This document shows positions 33,329-35,152 of a DNA stretch of 35,152 nucleotides, in pieces. Source of the stretch: a bacterium (GTDB taxonomy: Bacteria; Patescibacteriota; Minisyncoccia; Phycocordibacterales; SBAW01); contig JAUSIO010000004.1 of assembly GCA_030647845.1 (NCBI GenBank), positions 1 to 35,152 of the forward strand, in the 5' to 3' direction. How positions within the stretch are numbered: the stretch's first letter is position 1; the number at the start of each line of letters is the position of its first letter. The position numbers were made by a program, and so were the translations under genes. The notes under the pieces were generated by a model that searched no databases, had not been told where the DNA came from, and saw nothing but the letters and a program-made list of their open reading frames with translations.

Positions 33329-35113
33329 ATGCAGAAACAAGAGAAAAAATCGGCCACCGCCGGTGCGGTGTTCCGTGTGTATATACAACATGTAGTCAAA
33401 TATCCTTGGCGTATTTTCTTCGTGTTTTTGGGCGCGATTATTGTACAAGCAGGGACGCTTGCTGCGCCGCTTTTTTTGCGAGAATTCTTCAACCTCCTCG
33501 CCTCGGGCACACCGAGCGCGGCGGTTGTGAACCAATTGTTTTTACTACTCGCTCTTGTGGGCGCAATGTATCTTCTCGAGTGGCTCGGCAGGCGCATACA
33601 GGAGATAAGCAATCTATATCTAGCCGCACTCGTGATGGCCGACCTCCTTGGGACCGCTTTTGGCTATCTTATTAACCACTCGTATAACTTCTTTACTTCA
33701 AACTTCGCGGGCTCGCTCACGAGCAAGGTCAGTCGGTTTGGTCGTTCGTTCGAAGCAATTTTTGATAGCATTCTGTTGCAATTTTTCCCCACGTTTTTGT
33801 TTGTCACAGGTAGTGTCGTCATCTTATTTTTACGCAACCACACGCTCGGCATAGCCCTTGGGGTATGGGTTATTGTGTTTTTGTGGTTCCAAATAACCGT
33901 GGCGCGCATACGCCAGCCGATACGCAAAGCACGCGCTGAGGCCGATACCAAAATAACCGCAACGCTTGCGGACGCAATAGGCAACCAAAATACCATCGCG
34001 CTTTTTTCCGGCGCCGAAGGCGAAAAAGTGTTATTCAAAAAAGTGATAGCTGCATGGCAAACAATAACACTCAAATTGTGGAACGCCGACAACCGCATTT
34101 GGGGTGGTATTGGTTTATTTATGATTGTTATTGAGGTCGGGCTCTTGGGCGGTGGCGTATTCTACTGGCAGAAAGGGTTGTTTACGATAGGCGACTTTGT
34201 GCTTATCCAAGCGTATTTGCTCACTACGTTTGACCGATTGGTTTCTATCAACCGCGAACTGCGGCGGTTTTACGATGCCATTGCCGATGCTGGCGAGATG
34301 GTCGCTATTTTGCAAATGCCGCACGAAATTAAGGACGCCGTGGACGCGAAACCGCTTGCTGTTGCGGATGCTAACATTAGTTTTGAAAATATTACTTTTT
34401 CTTTCAATCCGGACCAACCGATACTTGAGGATTTTTCTCTCGCAATCCCCGGCGGGCAAAAAGTTGCGTTAGTGGGTCCCTCGGGCGCGGGGAAGTCGAC
34501 GATTACAAAATTACTTTTAAGACTGTTTGACGTTAAAGGCGGCACGGTCGAGATAGACGGGCAAAATATCGCGAGTGTTACGCAAAACAGCGTGCGCGAC
34601 GCTATTGCCTTTGTGCCGCAAGAGCCGATACTCTTCCACCGCACGTTGATGGAAAACATCCGCTACGGTAGGCGGCAGGCGAGCGACGACGAGGTTTTGG
34701 ACGCCGCACGCAAAGCACACTGCGACAAGTTTATTTCTGCCTTGCCGGAAAAATATAACACCTTTGTCGGCGAGCGCGGCATCAAACTCTCAGGCGGCGA
34801 GCGCCAACGGGTGGCTATCGCACGCGCGATACTCAAAAACTCGCCCATTTTGGTCTTGGACGAGGCAACATCGTCGCTCGACTCCGAGTCGGAGGCGCTC
34901 ATACAAGACGCACTTAAAACCCTGATGGAAGGGAAGACGGTAATCGTCATAGCGCACCGGCTCTCGACGATTATGCGGATGGACCGCATTGTGGTGCTGC
35001 AAGACGGTGTCATTGTCGCCGACGGCACGCACGCAGAGCTACTCGAACATAAAGGCCTCTACCACAAACTCTGGAGCATCCAAGCTGGTGGATTTTTACT
35101 CGATGATGAGTAG
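33329..35113 (+). CDS. ABC exporter, fused membrane and ATPase domains
   Basis: 594 residues. Six transmembrane helices in the first ~310 residues (type IV exporter fold, MsbA/MdlB-like), then a nucleotide-binding domain. That domain has Walker A GPSGAGKST starting at residue 383, Q-loop FVPQEPILF, signature LSGGERQR near 487, Walker B ILVLDEATSSLD and H-loop IAHRLSTI. It would work as a homodimer or with a second half-transporter outside the window. The cargo is unknown (lipid, peptide or drug). It starts five bases after dnaK, an unusual neighbour, so it is probably co-transcribed. Confidence 0.95.
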   Translation: MQKQEKKSATAGAVFRVYIQHVVKYPWRIFFVFLGAIIVQAGTLAAPLFLREFFNLLASGTPSAAVVNQLFLLLALVGAMYLLEWLGRRIQEISNLYLAALVMADLLGTAFGYLINHSYNFFTSNFAGSLTSKVSRFGRSFEAIFDSILLQFFPTFLFVTGSVVILFLRNHTLGIALGVWVIVFLWFQITVARIRQPIRKARAEADTKITATLADAIGNQNTIALFSGAEGEKVLFKKVIAAWQTITLKLWNADNRIWGGIGLFMIVIEVGLLGGGVFYWQKGLFTIGDFVLIQAYLLTTFDRLVSINRELRRFYDAIADAGEMVAILQMPHEIKDAVDAKPLAVADANISFENITFSFNPDQPILEDFSLAIPGGQKVALVGPSGAGKSTITKLLLRLFDVKGGTVEIDGQNIASVTQNSVRDAIAFVPQEPILFHRTLMENIRYGRRQASDDEVLDAARKAHCDKFISALPEKYNTFVGERGIKLSGGERQRVAIARAILKNSPILVLDEATSSLDSESEALIQDALKTLMEGKTVIVIAHRLSTIMRMDRIVVLQDGVIVADGTHAELLEHKGLYHKLWSIQAGGFLLDDE

Positions 35114-35152
35114 CCCCGACGAACAAGATTGTCGGGGTCCCGACCGAAGCGT
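35114..35152. repeat. Family A element, cut by window end
   Basis: CCCCGAC (35114-35120) and GTCGGGG (35131-35137) form the first hairpin, with loop GAACAAGATT; TCCCGACCGAAGCGT begins the second. It starts directly after the ABC exporter stop, so here it is intergenic. Confidence 0.85.

Noticed and set aside
32267..33535. 422-codon minus-strand frame opposite dnaK
   Set aside because: It is antisense to a certain DnaK gene, Ser/Ala-rich as expected of a GC-driven shadow frame, with no recognisable domain.
1..35152. CRISPR array or cas genes suggested by the Cas4-like nuclease
   Set aside because: No regularly spaced direct repeats are visible and no other cas gene is present; the repeats found are dispersed palindromes.
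1..35152. Recoding of UGA as glycine
   Set aside because: TGA ends leuS, mnmA and the 1045-1935 gene at natural positions, and no conserved gene has an in-frame TGA.

Overview
The window reads as chromosomal DNA of a Patescibacteria (Candidate Phyla Radiation) bacterium, most likely Parcubacteria and perhaps near Kaiserbacteria. The evidence is a compact layout, an alanyl-tRNA synthetase without its C-terminal domain, a two-domain-short F1 epsilon subunit, a DUF5671-type membrane protein, an N-terminally short L13, and many small membrane-anchored proteins. TGA ends several genes (leuS, mnmA, the five-helix membrane gene), so the standard bacterial code applies and the UGA-glycine code of Absconditabacteria/Gracilibacteria does not. 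The lineage call is inference; no 16S is present.

Layout. 0-5 kb: end of an ATP synthase operon (atpC), tRNA-Ala(GGC), small membrane proteins, a flavodoxin-fold oxidoreductase, ychF and a DUF5671 protein. 5-9 kb: a 979-residue LeuRS with a Nudix domain inserted in its editing region, then a sigma-region-4/HARE regulator. 9-17 kb: membrane proteins, MltG, MnmA, an ATP-cone/restriction-endonuclease fusion, an MgtC protein. 16-22 kb: a PD-(D/E)XK nuclease overlapping an MGMT-type gene, uracil-DNA glycosylase, an M13 metallopeptidase, and a ParB/DGQHR-like gene with a tiny partner. 22-26 kb: alaS, an actin-like ATPase and a membrane-anchored partner. 26-31 kb: infA-rpmJ-rpsM-rpsK-rpsD-rpoA-rplQ-rplM-rpsI. 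31-35 kb: grpE-dnaK and an ABC exporter.

The outstanding feature is a set of short palindromic elements (about 19-51 bp, several unrelated families) sitting in frame inside housekeeping genes: ychF, leuS, alaS, rpsD, dnaK, the M13 peptidase and others. Copies of one family insert the same peptide into YchF and DnaK (ending VGTPTKASG), and another gives LPxGRQ-like peptides in at least three proteins. They resemble in concept the palindromic elements of Rickettsia. In YchF the element lies where the family's coiled-coil domain should be.

A second theme is expression style. About ten genes have a -10 box (mostly TATACT) ending 6-9 nt before the start codon, which predicts leaderless mRNAs. Some ribosomal and chaperone genes have an A-rich TATAAAAAG box instead of a Shine-Dalgarno. 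By contrast, a handful of hypothetical genes carry good Shine-Dalgarno sites and textbook terminators. No CRISPR array, transposase or integrase is visible.
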